Shown piece by piece: positions 29,553-39,301 of a stretch of 64,000 bases of DNA (its first letter is position 1; the number at the start of each line of letters is the position of its first letter). This DNA is from Pseudomonas borbori (lineage in GTDB: Bacteria; Pseudomonadota; Gammaproteobacteria; Pseudomonadales; Pseudomonadaceae), in the NCBI RefSeq assembly GCF_900115555.1, contig NZ_FOWX01000005.1:1-64000 (forward strand), in the 5' to 3' direction. The notes under the pieces were generated by a model. It was not told the DNA's origin, made no database searches, and worked only from the letters and a program-made list of their open reading frames with translations. The position numbers and the translations under genes were made by a program.

Positions 29553-30443
29553 ATGGCTGCAGCACGTCCCGCCCTGGCTTTCGCCGGTATAGGCCTGATG
29601 GGCCTGCCGATGACCCGCCGCCTGCTGGCCGCGGGTTATCCCCTGAGTGTGTGGAACCGTTCGCCGGACAAGTGCCTGGCGTTGCTCGAACTGGGGGCGC
29701 AGCGTGCGCAGACTCCGGCCGAGTTGTGCGCCGATGCCGGCATCGTGATGCTCTGCCTGGCCAATACCGAGGTGGTGCGCGAGGTGGTGTTCGGCCCGGG
29801 CGGTATCGTCGAGGGGGCGCGGCCGGGGCAGTTGCTGGTGGATTTCTCCAGCCTGGAGCCGGCGGCGACCCGGGCGATGGCCGCCGAACTGGAGCAGCGC
29901 TGCGGCATGCGCTGGGTCGATGCGCCGGTGTCCGGTGGCACGCCCGGCGCCGAGGCCGGCAGCCTGACGATCATGGCCGGCGGGCGCGAGGAGGATATCG
30001 AGCGGGCGCAGCCGATTCTCGCCCACCTGGGCCAGCGTCTGACCCGCATGGGCGAGGTCGGCGCCGGTCAGGTGACCAAGTTGTGCAACCAGATGATCGT
30101 CGCCTGCAACGCCCTGGTGATTGCCGAGGTGGTGGCCCTGGCGGAACGGGCCGGGGTCGATGCCGGTCTGCTCGCCCCGGCCTTGGCTGGCGGTTTTGCC
30201 GATTCCAAGCCGCTGCAGATCCTCGCCCCGCAAATGGCCAGCAGCCAGTTCGAGCCGGTCAAGTGGCATGTGCGCACCCTGCTCAAGGATCTGGACGGCG
30301 CGGTCAAACTGTCCCGCGAGCTGGGTTCGGCCACGCCACTCAGCGGCCTGGCGGCGCAGCTGATGCGCCTGCACGGCAGCCAGGGCAATCTGCAGCGCGA
30401 TCCGGCCACCCTGGTCGAGATGTACCGGGAGGGTGAGGCATGA
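29553..30443 (+). CDS. beta-hydroxyacid dehydrogenase (tartronate semialdehyde reductase-like)
   Basis: A 296-aa NAD(P)-dependent oxidoreductase of the 3-hydroxyisobutyrate dehydrogenase family. Dinucleotide-binding motif FAGIGLMGLPMTRRLLAAGY at the N-terminus, substrate motif DAPVSGGTPGAEAGSLTIMAGG, and the catalytic Lys region VGAGQVTKLCNQMIVACN. Because the next gene is an Hyi-like isomerase overlapping by 4 bases, tartronate semialdehyde reductase (GlxR) is the likely role, reducing tartronate semialdehyde to glycerate. HIBADH itself cannot be excluded. Confidence 0.85.
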   Translation: MAAARPALAFAGIGLMGLPMTRRLLAAGYPLSVWNRSPDKCLALLELGAQRAQTPAELCADAGIVMLCLANTEVVREVVFGPGGIVEGARPGQLLVDFSSLEPAATRAMAAELEQRCGMRWVDAPVSGGTPGAEAGSLTIMAGGREEDIERAQPILAHLGQRLTRMGEVGAGQVTKLCNQMIVACNALVIAEVVALAERAGVDAGLLAPALAGGFADSKPLQILAPQMASSQFEPVKWHVRTLLKDLDGAVKLSRELGSATPLSGLAAQLMRLHGSQGNLQRDPATLVEMYREGEA

Positions 30444-31228
30444 AGATCGCCGCCAACCTGTCCCTGCTGTTCACCGAGCTGCCGCTGCGCGAGCGCGTTG
30501 TGGCTGCCGCCGCAGCGGGTTTCGATGGAGTGGAAATCCAGTTTCCCTATGAGTTGGCGGCCATCCGCCTGAAGGAGGCGCTGGAGGCGGCGGGCATGCC
30601 GCTGGTGCTGATCAACCTGCCCGCCGGCGATTTGCTCGGCAGCGGCGCCGGGCTGGCGGCGGTGCCGGCGCGCCAGGCCGAGTTCGATGCCGCGCTGCGG
30701 GAGGCGCTGACCTATGCGGCGATGGTGCGCCCGGCCTGCGTCAATGTGCTGCCCGGGCGTCTGGCCGAAGGTGTGGGTCGCGAGCTGGCGCTGGCGACCC
30801 TGGCCGCCAATCTGTACAAAACTGCCGAGGCGTTTCAACTGCTGGGCATCCGCGTGCTGGTAGAGGCGATCAACCCGCTGGACATGCCGGGCTTCCTGGT
30901 CAACACCCCAGAACAGCTCGATGAGTTGTTGCGTGCGGTGCAACATTCCAACCTGGCGGCGCAGTACGACCTCTATCACATGGCCCGTCAAGGCGTGGAT
31001 CTGCTGGCGGGCATCGAGTTGCTGGCCGGGCGCATCGGCCATGTGCAGTTCGCCGATTGCCCCGGGCGCGGGGCGCCGGGAAGTGGCCAGCTGGATTTTG
31101 CCCCAGCCCTGGCGGCGCTCGAGCGCAACGGCTATCGGGGCTGGCTGGGTGCCGAATACCTGCCGGGCGAGGCGGGTACCCAGGCGGGACTGGGCTGGCT
31201 GGCCAACTGGCGCAGCAGCGCCAACTGA
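30440..31228 (+). CDS. hyi: hydroxypyruvate isomerase-like TIM-barrel protein
   Basis: A 262-aa xylose-isomerase-like TIM barrel. Conserved metal and substrate segments: GFDGVEIQFPYE, LVEAINPLDMPGF, LAAQYDLYHMARQG, HVQFADCPGRGAPGSGQLDF and WLGAEYLPG. Hyi interconverts hydroxypyruvate and tartronate semialdehyde; the related OtnI acts on 2-oxo-tetronate. The 4-base overlap with the reductase gene indicates one operon. Glyoxylate carboligase (gcl) is not nearby, so the exact pathway is uncertain. Confidence 0.8.
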   Translation: MKIAANLSLLFTELPLRERVVAAAAAGFDGVEIQFPYELAAIRLKEALEAAGMPLVLINLPAGDLLGSGAGLAAVPARQAEFDAALREALTYAAMVRPACVNVLPGRLAEGVGRELALATLAANLYKTAEAFQLLGIRVLVEAINPLDMPGFLVNTPEQLDELLRAVQHSNLAAQYDLYHMARQGVDLLAGIELLAGRIGHVQFADCPGRGAPGSGQLDFAPALAALERNGYRGWLGAEYLPGEAGTQAGLGWLANWRSSAN

Positions 31229-31243
31229 CGAGCCGGCCGGCCG

Positions 31244-32935
31244 TTACACCAGGGGCAGGATGGCGCAGGGGGAAAAGCGTTCGACCCGGTTGCGCCCCAG
31301 CTTCTTGGCACGGTAGAGCGTCAGGTCGGCGCAGTGCACCAGTTCGCCCAGGCCTTGCCCGGGCTGCCATTGTGTTACGCCGAAGCTGGCGGTGACGCCG
31401 ATGGTGCCGGTCAGCGGTTCGGCGGCGAGCAGGTCGCGAAGTTTTTCCGCGATCAGGCAGGCCTGGTCGAGGTCGGTGTGCGGCATGAGGATGATGAACT
31501 CCTCGCCACCCCAGCGGCACAGACTGTCGGAGTCGCGCAGGTGGCTCTTGATCCGTTGCGCCACGCCAGTGAGGACGCAGTCGCCGACGTCGTGACCGTA
31601 TAGATCGTTGATCGACTTGAAGTGGTCGATATCGAGAAACACCAGGGCCAGGGGGAAACCATAGCGCTCGGCCCGCTTGATTTCGTTGTGCGCCAGTTCC
31701 TCGATCTTCAGTCGCGACCATTGCCCGGTCAGGCGGTCGGTATTGGCCAGGCGCTCCAGTTGCAGGTTGCTGTCGCGCAGTTCCTGCTCGGCCTGTCGCC
31801 GGCGCCCGACCTCCAGGCGCAGCTTGCGGGTCAGGCGGGCGAAGCGCAAGGCCACGGCACCCAGCAGCAGCAGGGCCAGCAAGGCGCCTGCGAGCACCCG
31901 GTAGAGCAGGCTGTGGTCGGTTGCAAGCTGGCGCTTGTAGAGGAAACCGTCCAGTTCGATCGGGCCATCGGCCATACCCAGGTCCAGGTAACTTTGCGCA
32001 ATGGCTTGCCAGCGCCCAGGGTTCATGTGCCCCAGTTGTACCAACTCCGGCATGATCAGTTTCTTCAACTGCTCGGCTTCGAAACGCAGATGTTCCAGGC
32101 TCCTGTCGGGGGCGTAGCGCTGATGGATCAGCTGGATACTTTCCTCGGTGTTTTCCAGGGCGTATTGCCAGCCCTGGAGGCTGGCCTGGATAAATGCCTC
32201 GACCTGTGCGGGACGCTGTTGCAGCAGGTCTTCGCGGGTGGCCAGGACGTCACTGTAGAAGTTGACCCCGTATTCGCGCGGTTTGACCAATCGGTAGGGC
32301 ACCTTCTGCTGTTGCAGCCAGAACGGTTCGTTGGAAATGTAGCCGTTGTAGGCGTCGGTGTTGCCGTCGAGCAGATCCTGCGGGTTGAAACTGGTCTGTT
32401 GCAGCTCCAGGTGGGCATGATCGACACCTTCGCGGGCGAGGGTGATAAGCAGTTCGGCACTTTCCGGTGCCGGCATCAGCATCACCCGCTTGCCGGCAAG
32501 GTCGTGGGGCGTGTAGATGTCCGAGTCGGCGCGCACTATCCAGACGATTGGCGAACTCTGCATGATCGCCGCCAGCGCCACCAGCGGTTTGCCCTGCATG
32601 CGCGCGATGACCAGGCCGCTGTTGGCAACGGCAAAATCGACATCGCCTTCGAGCAGGAGGTCTATCGGCTTTGGCGTGCCGGGTCCGCCCGGGAGGATTT
32701 GCACATCCAGCCCGGCCTGCGCATAGAAGCCTTTTTCCAGGGCCATGTAGTAGCCGGCGAACTGGAACTGGTGCAGCCAGCGCAGTTGCAGGCGCATTTT
32801 CTCCGCGGCCATGGCCTCGCTCAGGCACAGCAACTGCAGCAGCAACAGGCCGAGGCCTAAGCGTAGCGAAGCGTTGCCCCGCTTACCGGGAGGTGTTTGA
32901 ACGGGTAGGAACATGGCGACCTGCCGCGGACTCAA
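31244..32935 (-). CDS. NMT1/THI5-like periplasmic-binding-domain diguanylate cyclase
   Basis: A 563-aa transmembrane sensor. After a signal sequence (LGLGLLLLQLLCLSEAMA), an NMT1/THI5-type solute-binding domain (~45-335: LRWLHQFQFAGYYMALEKGFYAQAGLDVQI) lies in the periplasm. A membrane helix near 345-365 (VLAGALLALLLLGAVAL) leads to a coiled linker and a GGDEF domain with intact RWGGEEF and an RxxD I-site (RDSD) five residues before it. The architecture suggests c-di-GMP synthesis tuned by a periplasmic ligand; HMP-like pyrimidine is the known ligand type of THI5 domains, but nothing here fixes it. ATG 32914 is an alternative start. Confidence 0.85.
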   Translation of the reverse strand: MSPRQVAMFLPVQTPPGKRGNASLRLGLGLLLLQLLCLSEAMAAEKMRLQLRWLHQFQFAGYYMALEKGFYAQAGLDVQILPGGPGTPKPIDLLLEGDVDFAVANSGLVIARMQGKPLVALAAIMQSSPIVWIVRADSDIYTPHDLAGKRVMLMPAPESAELLITLAREGVDHAHLELQQTSFNPQDLLDGNTDAYNGYISNEPFWLQQQKVPYRLVKPREYGVNFYSDVLATREDLLQQRPAQVEAFIQASLQGWQYALENTEESIQLIHQRYAPDRSLEHLRFEAEQLKKLIMPELVQLGHMNPGRWQAIAQSYLDLGMADGPIELDGFLYKRQLATDHSLLYRVLAGALLALLLLGAVALRFARLTRKLRLEVGRRRQAEQELRDSNLQLERLANTDRLTGQWSRLKIEELAHNEIKRAERYGFPLALVFLDIDHFKSINDLYGHDVGDCVLTGVAQRIKSHLRDSDSLCRWGGEEFIILMPHTDLDQACLIAEKLRDLLAAEPLTGTIGVTASFGVTQWQPGQGLGELVHCADLTLYRAKKLGRNRVERFSPCAILPLV

Positions 32936-33349
32936 CGTTTATGCAGCCTTGCAAAAACCACCAACAGCGGGTGCGGTCACGGCCGCCAGCTCTGCTGGTC
33001 AGTCGTGGCTCACGCTCTCGTCGGAGTAGGTGTCGCCGAGCATCCATAAAAGTTATGGCGATCTGGCATCAGTATAGTGAGTCTGTGCACAAGGCAAGTT
33101 TCTGGCGACGAGCCGACATGCTGGCCCTGAGCTGCGATGAAACAGCGGCGCGCCCGGTTGATCTCGTGGCTGCGCTTGTACTTGGTAAGTCATGCAGGGC
33201 CTCAACTGCGATTTCCTGACATCAACGCTACAAATAGTCACAGACAGCTTGAGCTGCAGGCTCTAGATTCGACCGCACAGGTGTCTGGCAGAGGCTGTCA
33301 TGCACGCTCGTGCAGCCGCGGCGTATCGCGCTCATAACAATAACCAGAG
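32936..33349. other. 414-base intergenic region, no gene supported
   Basis: Short open frames here lack credible starts and have no protein-like composition. It is the divergent space between the sensor cyclase and the MFS gene and should hold both promoters; the stretch around 33060-33110 is AT-richer. No clear operator was seen. Confidence 0.4.
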
Positions 33350-34687
33350 ATGGATTCCATGCAGCAGTCCCAACAAGCGGCGAACGCCTGGCGCATTCTG
33401 TTCCTGTTGTTTCTCGCCAACCTGTTCAACTTCTTCGACCGCACCATCCCGGCCATCATCATCGAGCCGATTCGCCTGGAATGGGGCCTCAGCGACTTTC
33501 AGCTGGGCCTGATCGGCACCGCCTTCACCATCGTCTATGCCATCGCCGGCGTGCCGCTGGGACGCATGGCCGACACCGGCGCGCGGCGCAAGATCATGGG
33601 CTGGGGCTTGGCGGTATGGAGCGGCTTGACCGCGGTCAACGGCCTGGCCTGGAATTTCTGGAGCTTCCTGCTGATCCGCATGGGCGTCGGCATCGGCGAG
33701 GCCAGCTATGCGCCGGCAGCCAACTCGCTGATCGGCGATCTGTTTCCACCGCACAAGCGCGCCCGGGCCATGGGCATCTTCATGCTCGGCTTGCCCTTGG
33801 GCCTGTTGCTGGCGTTCTTCACCATTGGCGCCATGGTCGAGGCCTTCGACAGCTGGCGCGCACCCTTCTTCATCGCTGCCGTGCCGGGGGTGATCCTCGC
33901 GCTGTTCATGTTCTTCATCAAGGAGCCCAAGCGCGGCGCGGCGGAAGCCGTGCAGGTGGCGACCAGCGCGGTGGACAAGCCGCTGCGCAAGGTGCTGGCG
34001 ATCCGCACCTTCTGGTGGCTGGTGCTCGCCGGCCTGGCCTTCAACTTCGCCACCTACGCCTGCAACTCCTTCATGGTGCCGATGCTGCAGCGTTATTTCC
34101 TCCTGCCGCTGGAGCAGGCGGCGGTGGCCACCGGAGTGATCGTCGGCCTGACCGGCCTGCTGGGTTTGACCGCCGGCGGCTGGATGGCCGATCGCATCCA
34201 CCAGCGCTCGGCCACCGGGCGCCTGTTGTTCGCTGCCGTGAGCATGCTGATCGCCGCGCTGGCCACCGCCTATGCGTTATTGGCCGGGCGCGTCGAGGTC
34301 GGCGTGTTCGTCGCGGTCTTCAGCGTCGGCTGGCTGTTCGCCTACAATTTCTACACTTGCGTCTACACGGCGATTCAGGATGTAGTCGAGCCGCGCCTGC
34401 GGGCTACCGCCATGGCGTTGTTCTTCGCCGGCCTGTACCTGCTCGGCGGCGGCCTCGGCCCCATTGCGGTGGGCCTGCTGTCCGATCATTTCTCCCAGGC
34501 GGCGATGCTCGCGGCCGGCGCCAGCGAGATGAGCGAAACCTTCAAGGCTGTGGGCCTGCACGATGCGATGCTGCTGATCCCGCTGGCGCTGTTTGTCACC
34601 ATGCTGGCGCTGCTGCAGGCCTCGCGCTGCTTCGTCGCCGATTCGACGCGCATGCGCGCCGGCATGGTCGAGGTGCTGCCGGCTTGA
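33350..34687 (+). CDS. MFS transporter (spinster-like)
   Basis: A 445-aa carrier with 12 predicted helices. The motif-A region is GVPLGRMADTGARRKIMGWGL between helices 2 and 3. The pattern LFNFFDRTIPAIIIEPIRLEW and the helix-4 sequence RMGVGIGEASYAPAANSLIGDLFPP are typical of the Spns-like MFS subfamily. The substrate is not deducible (lipid-like or organic anion carriers occur in the family). An ATG 9 bases downstream (33359) is an alternative start. Confidence 0.85.
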   Translation: MDSMQQSQQAANAWRILFLLFLANLFNFFDRTIPAIIIEPIRLEWGLSDFQLGLIGTAFTIVYAIAGVPLGRMADTGARRKIMGWGLAVWSGLTAVNGLAWNFWSFLLIRMGVGIGEASYAPAANSLIGDLFPPHKRARAMGIFMLGLPLGLLLAFFTIGAMVEAFDSWRAPFFIAAVPGVILALFMFFIKEPKRGAAEAVQVATSAVDKPLRKVLAIRTFWWLVLAGLAFNFATYACNSFMVPMLQRYFLLPLEQAAVATGVIVGLTGLLGLTAGGWMADRIHQRSATGRLLFAAVSMLIAALATAYALLAGRVEVGVFVAVFSVGWLFAYNFYTCVYTAIQDVVEPRLRATAMALFFAGLYLLGGGLGPIAVGLLSDHFSQAAMLAAGASEMSETFKAVGLHDAMLLIPLALFVTMLALLQASRCFVADSTRMRAGMVEVLPA

Positions 34688-34708
34688 GCGCGAAATCGTA
34701 GCCTGGAT

Positions 34709-34780
34709 GTAGGAGCGGGCCATGCCCGCGATCCGCGCCTCCATCGCGGGCATGGAACTAGGCGTCTCCCTCGCTCCTAC
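34709..34780. repeat. REP/REPIN-like palindromic repeat
   Basis: GTAGGAGCGGGCCATGCCCG at 34709 onward is answered by ATCGCGGGCATG and CTCGCTCCTAC ending at 34780. It is a paired inverted repeat of the REP type, downstream of the MFS gene. Related single copies lie at 55831 and 55888. Confidence 0.75.
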
Positions 34781-34806
34781 AAAGGATTTTCTGCATCCGG
34801 GCTCAT

Positions 34807-34836
34807 AAAAAAGGCGCTCCGAGGAGCGCCTTTTTT
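34807..34836. terminator. bidirectional terminator between MFS gene and rapA
   Basis: A symmetric hairpin GGCGCTCC/GGAGCGCC flanked by six A on one side and six T on the other, serving both convergent genes. Confidence 0.9.
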
Positions 34837-34846
34837 ACCGGTCGAC

Positions 34847-37690
34847 TTAGCCGGCGACCAGTACCCTGATCGCCTCCAGGCGCAGCGCGGCTTTGTCGAG
34901 CAGGGCCAGGCCCTGCTCGCGTTGCTGGCGCAGGGCGTCCAGTTCGCTGTCGCGCACGCTCGGGTTGACTGCCTGCAGGGCGGTCAGGCGTGCCAGTTCC
35001 TCTTCGGTGTCGGCGGCCAGACGCCGTTTGGCCTCGGCGACCCGCTCCAGGTGGCGCGGCGCGACCTTGTCTTCGCCGGCATTGATCAACGGGTTGAGGC
35101 TATCGCGCTGGGCCTGGACGAACTTGTTGGCGCTGGCGCGCGGCACGCTTTCCAGTTGGTCGTTGAGGGTCTCAAAGGCCACCTTGTGCGCCAGGTCGTT
35201 GCCGTTGGCGTCGAGCAGGCAGCGCAGCGCCGCCGGCGGCAGGTAGCGGCCCAGTTGCAGGGCGCGCGGGGCCACCACTTCGCTGACATAGAGCAATTCG
35301 AGCAGCACGGTGCCGGGTTTCAGCGCCTTGTTCTTGATCAGCGCCACCCCGGTGTTGCCCATCGAGCCTGCGCGCACCAGGTCCATGGCGCCTTGCACCA
35401 TCGGGTGTTCCCAGGTGAGGAATTGCATGTCCTCGCGGGCCAGGGCCAGGTCGCGGTCGTAGGTGATGGTCACGCCCTCGTCGTCGCCGAGCGGGAAGCT
35501 GGCATCCAGCATCTTCTCGCTGGGGCGCAGGATCAGGGCGTTGTCCGAGTGGTCTTCGCTGTCGATGCCGAAGGCGTCGAACAACTGCTCCATATAGATC
35601 GGCAGGGCGAACTGATCGTCCTGTTCGAGAATGGCCTCGACCAGGGCTTCGCCTTCGCCGGCACCGCCGGAGTTGAGTTCCAGCAGACGGTCGCGGCCGG
35701 CGTGCAGCTCGCCTTCCAGGCGTAAACGTTCGCCGCGGGCTTCGTCCACCAGGCTTTGCCATTGATCGTCGTCGCCGCCTTCCAGCAGCGGCAGCAGGCG
35801 GCTGCCGAACTGGTGCTGCAGGGCATTGCCGGTCGGGCAGGTGGCCAGGAAGGCGTTCAGCGCCTGGTGGTACCACTGGTACAGGCGTTCCTGCGGGCTG
35901 TTCTCCAGATAGGGCACATGCAGCTGGATGCGGTGCTTCTGACCGATCCGGTCGAGGCGGCCGATGCGCTGCTCGAGCAGGTCCGGGTGGGCCGGCAGGT
36001 CGAACAGCACCAGGTGGTGGGCGAACTGGAAGTTGCGGCCCTCGCTGCCGATTTCCGAGCAGATCAGCACCTGGGCGCCGAATTCCTCGTCGGCGAAGTA
36101 GGCGGCGGCGCGGTCGCGTTCGAGGATGTTCATGCCCTCATGGAACACGGTGGCGGCGATGCCCTTGCGCACGCGCAGGGCGTCTTCCAGGTCCATGGCG
36201 GTCTCGGCGTGGGCGCAGATCACCAGCACCTTGACCCGCTTGAGCATCTTCAGGGTGTCGATCAGCCATTCGACGCGCGGATCGAAACGCCACCAGCGCT
36301 GTTCCTCGTCGACTTCGGCCAGGGCCTGGTAGCTGACTTCCGGGTACAGGTCCGGGTGCTCGCCAATCGGCAGCTCCATGTACAGGTCCGGGCTCGGCAA
36401 AGGATAGCCATGCAGCTCGCGCTCGGGGAAGCCTTGTACGGCGGCGCGGGTGTTACGGAACAGCAGGCGGCCGGTGCCGTGGCGGTCGAGCAGCTCGCGG
36501 ACCAGGCGTGCCGCGGCGTCCTGGTCGCCGGCATTGACCGCGGCGAGCAGCTCTTCGCCCTCGTCGCCGAGAAAGTCATGGATGGTCTGGTGCGCGGCGG
36601 CCGACAGGCGGCCCTGGTCGAGCAGTTCCTGCACGGCTTCGGCGACCGGGCGGTAGTTGGCGCTTTCGGCGCGAAAGGCGGCGAGATCATGGAAACGATG
36701 CGGGTCGAGCAGGCGCAGGCGGGCGAAGTGGCTGTCCTGACCGAGCTGTTCCGGGGTGGCGGTGAGCAGCAGCACGCCGGCAATCACTTGCGCCAGCTGT
36801 TCGACCAGGGCGTATTCCTCGCTGGCATGCTCCGGGTGCCAGACCAGGTGATGGGCCTCGTCGACCACCAGCAGATCCCAGCCGGCGGCGAACAGCGCGT
36901 CCTGGGCGCGCTCGTCCTCGCACAGCCATTCCAGGGCGACCAGCGCCAACTGGCAATCCTCGAAGGGGTTGCTGGCATCGCTCTCGATAAAGCGCTCGGC
37001 ATCGAACAGGGCGACGTCGAGGTTGAAGCGCCGGCGCATTTCCACCAGCCACTGGTGCTGGAGGTTTTCCGGCACCAGGATCAGTACGCGACTGGCGCGC
37101 CCGCTGAGCAACTGGCGATGGATCACCAGGCCGGCCTCGATGGTCTTGCCCAGGCCCACCTCGTCTGCCAGCAACACCCGCGGAGCGATGCGGTCGGCGA
37201 CTTCGCGGGCGATGTGCAGCTGGTGCGCGATCGGTTGCGCACGCACGCCGCCCAGGCCCCAGAGCGAGGACTGCAACTGCTTGCTGGTGAACTCCAGGGT
37301 GCGGTAGCGCAGGGCGAACCAGGCCAGCGGGTCGATCTGCCCGGCGAACAGGCGGTCGCTGGCCAGACGGAACTGAATGAAGTTGGACAGCTGGGTTTCC
37401 GGCAGGGTGACGCTCTGGCTCTGCCCGTTGAGACCGTGGTAAACCAGCAGGCCGTCGAGGTCGTCGACTTCCTGCACGGTCAGCTTCCAGCCTTCGAAGT
37501 GGGTGATCTCGTCGCCCGGAGAAAAGCGCACGCGGGTCAGCGGTGCGTTGTTCGCAGCATACTGGCGGGTTTCGCCAGTGGCCGGGTAGAGCACGGTGAG
37601 CATCCGGCCGTCCTGCATGAGGATGGTGCCCAAGCCCAACTCCGCTTCGCTGTCACTGATCCAGCGTTGCCCCGGTTCATACTGCGCCAT
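34847..37690 (-). CDS. rapA: RNA polymerase-associated helicase RapA
   Basis: A 947-aa SWI2/SNF2 ATPase that recycles RNA polymerase after transcription. Two N-terminal beta-barrel domains ([25 protein letters not shown]), Walker A DEVGLGKT (176-183), DEAH box (277-280), and helicase C-terminal motifs [21 protein letters not shown] and [11 protein letters not shown]. The C-terminal spacer and RapA-specific domains follow. The start at 37690 ([10 protein letters not shown]) is the conserved one; a longer frame to 37753 is not supported. Family length ~950. Confidence 0.95.
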   Translation of the reverse strand: MAQYEPGQRWISDSEAELGLGTILMQDGRMLTVLYPATGETRQYAANNAPLTRVRFSPGDEITHFEGWKLTVQEVDDLDGLLVYHGLNGQSQSVTLPETQLSNFIQFRLASDRLFAGQIDPLAWFALRYRTLEFTSKQLQSSLWGLGGVRAQPIAHQLHIAREVADRIAPRVLLADEVGLGKTIEAGLVIHRQLLSGRASRVLILVPENLQHQWLVEMRRRFNLDVALFDAERFIESDASNPFEDCQLALVALEWLCEDERAQDALFAAGWDLLVVDEAHHLVWHPEHASEEYALVEQLAQVIAGVLLLTATPEQLGQDSHFARLRLLDPHRFHDLAAFRAESANYRPVAEAVQELLDQGRLSAAAHQTIHDFLGDEGEELLAAVNAGDQDAAARLVRELLDRHGTGRLLFRNTRAAVQGFPERELHGYPLPSPDLYMELPIGEHPDLYPEVSYQALAEVDEEQRWWRFDPRVEWLIDTLKMLKRVKVLVICAHAETAMDLEDALRVRKGIAATVFHEGMNILERDRAAAYFADEEFGAQVLICSEIGSEGRNFQFAHHLVLFDLPAHPDLLEQRIGRLDRIGQKHRIQLHVPYLENSPQERLYQWYHQALNAFLATCPTGNALQHQFGSRLLPLLEGGDDDQWQSLVDEARGERLRLEGELHAGRDRLLELNSGGAGEGEALVEAILEQDDQFALPIYMEQLFDAFGIDSEDHSDNALILRPSEKMLDASFPLGDDEGVTITYDRDLALAREDMQFLTWEHPMVQGAMDLVRAGSMGNTGVALIKNKALKPGTVLLELLYVSEVVAPRALQLGRYLPPAALRCLLDANGNDLAHKVAFETLNDQLESVPRASANKFVQAQRDSLNPLINAGEDKVAPRHLERVAEAKRRLAADTEEELARLTALQAVNPSVRDSELDALRQQREQGLALLDKAALRLEAIRVLVAG

Positions 37691-37863
37691 GCCTGTCTCC
37701 TGGGTGAAAAAGCCGACTATGGTAACGGAACGCCATGCCCAGGCCAAAGGCACAATGGTGCTTAACTGGTACTTATAGACGTTACTCGAGTCGAAAGTGT
37801 AGCGAGGCCGGGCTCAAGTCGCCGTCGCAGTGGCCGACAGCCTGACCAAAGGAGGACTGCAAA

Positions 37864-38160
37864 GTGCTACCGCCCATTCCCCACGGCATGGCGCCGGTCA
37901 CCGTCCAGCAGGACGTGATCAAGCCCAGGCCCGATATTCCGCCGGTTACGCCGGCTGCCGCCAGCGCCAAGGAAAGTGGCGTGAGCCTGGATAAACGCCA
38001 CCCCCAGGAGGCTGCCGAGTTGTTGCGCGAGGAGCAGCGCCGGCGCCAGCGGCGTGGCTACAGCGCCGAAGAGCTGGCCGAAGGCGAAGTGGCCGAGGCC
38101 GACGAGGCGGCAGTCGACGAACTGCCCCGCCAGGGGCTGTGGGTGGATGTGCAAGTCTGA
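37864..38160 (+). CDS. conserved hypothetical protein, charged
   Basis: A 98-aa, Pro-rich then Glu/Arg/Ala-rich protein with predicted coiled helix (EAAELLREEQRRRQRRGYSAEELAEGE) and an acidic end. It begins with GTG, clearly supported by an AAGGAGG SD at 37849-37855; an internal ATG at 37888 lacks such a signal. No signal peptide or membrane segment. It lies 40 bases before alkB on the same strand and is probably co-transcribed. I do not recognise its function. Confidence 0.75.
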   Translation: MLPPIPHGMAPVTVQQDVIKPRPDIPPVTPAAASAKESGVSLDKRHPQEAAELLREEQRRRQRRGYSAEELAEGEVAEADEAAVDELPRQGLWVDVQV

Positions 38161-38200
38161 GTCGCGCACACTGTACGCTGGAAACCAAGCCCGATTGCCC

Positions 38201-38803
38201 ATGAGCCTATTCCCCGCTACCGATGTGCAGCTGCCCGACGCCGAGCTGGATTTTCACTCGCACTGGTTGGAGCAGGCAACGGCGGATCTGTGGCTGCGCC
38301 AGTTACTCGAGCAAACGCCTTGGCAGCAACCGCAGGTGCGGATCTACGGGCGTGAGTATCCGCTGCCGCGGCTGGTCGCCTGGTACGGCGATGCCGAGGC
38401 CAGTTACCGCTATTCCGGCCTGATCCATCGAGCGCTGCCCTGGACGCCCCTGCTCGCGGAGATTCGCGCCCGGCTGGTGGCGACGGTCGGGCAGCCGCTC
38501 AACGGCGTATTGCTCAACTATTACCGCGACGGCCAGGACTCCATGGGCTGGCACAGCGACGACGAGGTTGAACTGGGCGTCAATCCGCTGATCGCCTCGC
38601 TCAGCCTGGGCGGCACCCGGCGTTTCGATCTGCGGCGCAAGGGACAGAGCCGTATCGAGCACTCCCTGCCGCTCAATCATGGTTCTCTACTGGTCATGGG
38701 CGGGCCAACCCAGCATTATTGGCAGCATCAAGTGGCGAAGACGCGCAGCCCCTGCGCGCCACGCCTGAATCTGACGTTTCGTTTAATCCGGTCGCCATCA
38801 TGA
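38201..38803 (+). CDS. alkB: AlkB-family 2-oxoglutarate/Fe(II) dioxygenase
   Basis: A 200-aa dioxygenase. The iron ligands His118 and Asp120 (MGWHSDDE) and His176 (HYWQHQVAK), and the 2-oxoglutarate-binding R-x-N-x-T-F-R (188-194), are all present. The LLNYYRDGQDSMGWH segment groups it with ALKBH2/3-type bacterial AlkB homologues, which demethylate 1-methyladenine and 3-methylcytosine in DNA or RNA. It overlaps the next small gene by 4 bases. Confidence 0.9.
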   Translation: MSLFPATDVQLPDAELDFHSHWLEQATADLWLRQLLEQTPWQQPQVRIYGREYPLPRLVAWYGDAEASYRYSGLIHRALPWTPLLAEIRARLVATVGQPLNGVLLNYYRDGQDSMGWHSDDEVELGVNPLIASLSLGGTRRFDLRRKGQSRIEHSLPLNHGSLLVMGGPTQHYWQHQVAKTRSPCAPRLNLTFRLIRSPS

Positions 38804-38961
38804 GCAACGACGACAAGCTGATCGACTTCAGCGCCGAGCGCGGCAAGCGCATCCACGACCTGCACGACAAGAAGCTCGACGAGATGCGTCAGGCATTCGA
38901 GCAGGCGCTGCCCCTGCCCAAGGGTAAGAAGAGCAGCAAGGGCAAGCCGAAAAAGCGCTAG
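38800..38961 (+). CDS. small basic hypothetical protein
   Basis: A 53-aa protein (MSNDDKLIDFSAERGKRIHD) with a Lys-rich C-terminal tail (PKGKKSSKGKPKKR). Its ATG overlaps the alkB TGA (ATGA), indicating translational coupling. The C-terminal basic tail suggests nucleic-acid contact, which is inference. No recognised family. Confidence 0.7.
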   Translation: MSNDDKLIDFSAERGKRIHDLHDKKLDEMRQAFEQALPLPKGKKSSKGKPKKR

Positions 38962-39165
38962 CCAGCTCTGGCTCAGCGGTTGTGAAGCTGTCGAGCGCCG
39001 TCGCGAGGGCGCAGCGACAGCCCGTCAACTTTTGTGCTGCGCCGATCAATCCAGGCGCACTGTTGGCCGGAGGCGAGCGTCGCTGCACAAGCGTTTCGCG
39101 CACTCCACGTGGGCGATGTCGCCTTGCACCACGCCGGTTCATTCGCCCCGTTCGGGGCCTATTCG

Positions 39166-39179
39166 TTGATCTGGATCAG
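39166..39179. promoter_or_regulatory. ANR/FNR-type box 1
   Basis: TTGATCTGGATCAG matches the TTGAT-N4-ATCAA consensus at 9 of 10 positions. It lies 136 bases before the ccoM start. Confidence 0.6.
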
Positions 39180-39215
39180 TGTCTTATGTCTTGCGCGGCC
39201 GGTCTCCGTGCAGGC

Positions 39216-39229
39216 TTGACTTGGATCAA
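39216..39229. promoter_or_regulatory. ANR/FNR-type box 2
   Basis: TTGACTTGGATCAA matches TTGAT-N4-ATCAA at 9 of 10 positions. Its centre is 79-80 bases upstream of the ccoM ATG, so a class II promoter with a start site near 39264 would fit. The TGATAAC sequence at ~39248 is a possible -10 element. Confidence 0.7.
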
Positions 39230-39301
39230 TGAATACGCCCGTGGCCCTGATAACGTGCAGTCATCCCCAACAACCCAGCAGGGTTACCGCAGGAGGCAGC
39301 C

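Noticed and set aside
36126..37778. Long plus-strand frame opposite rapA
   Set aside because: Composition is shadow-like; the minus strand encodes all SNF2 helicase motifs of RapA.
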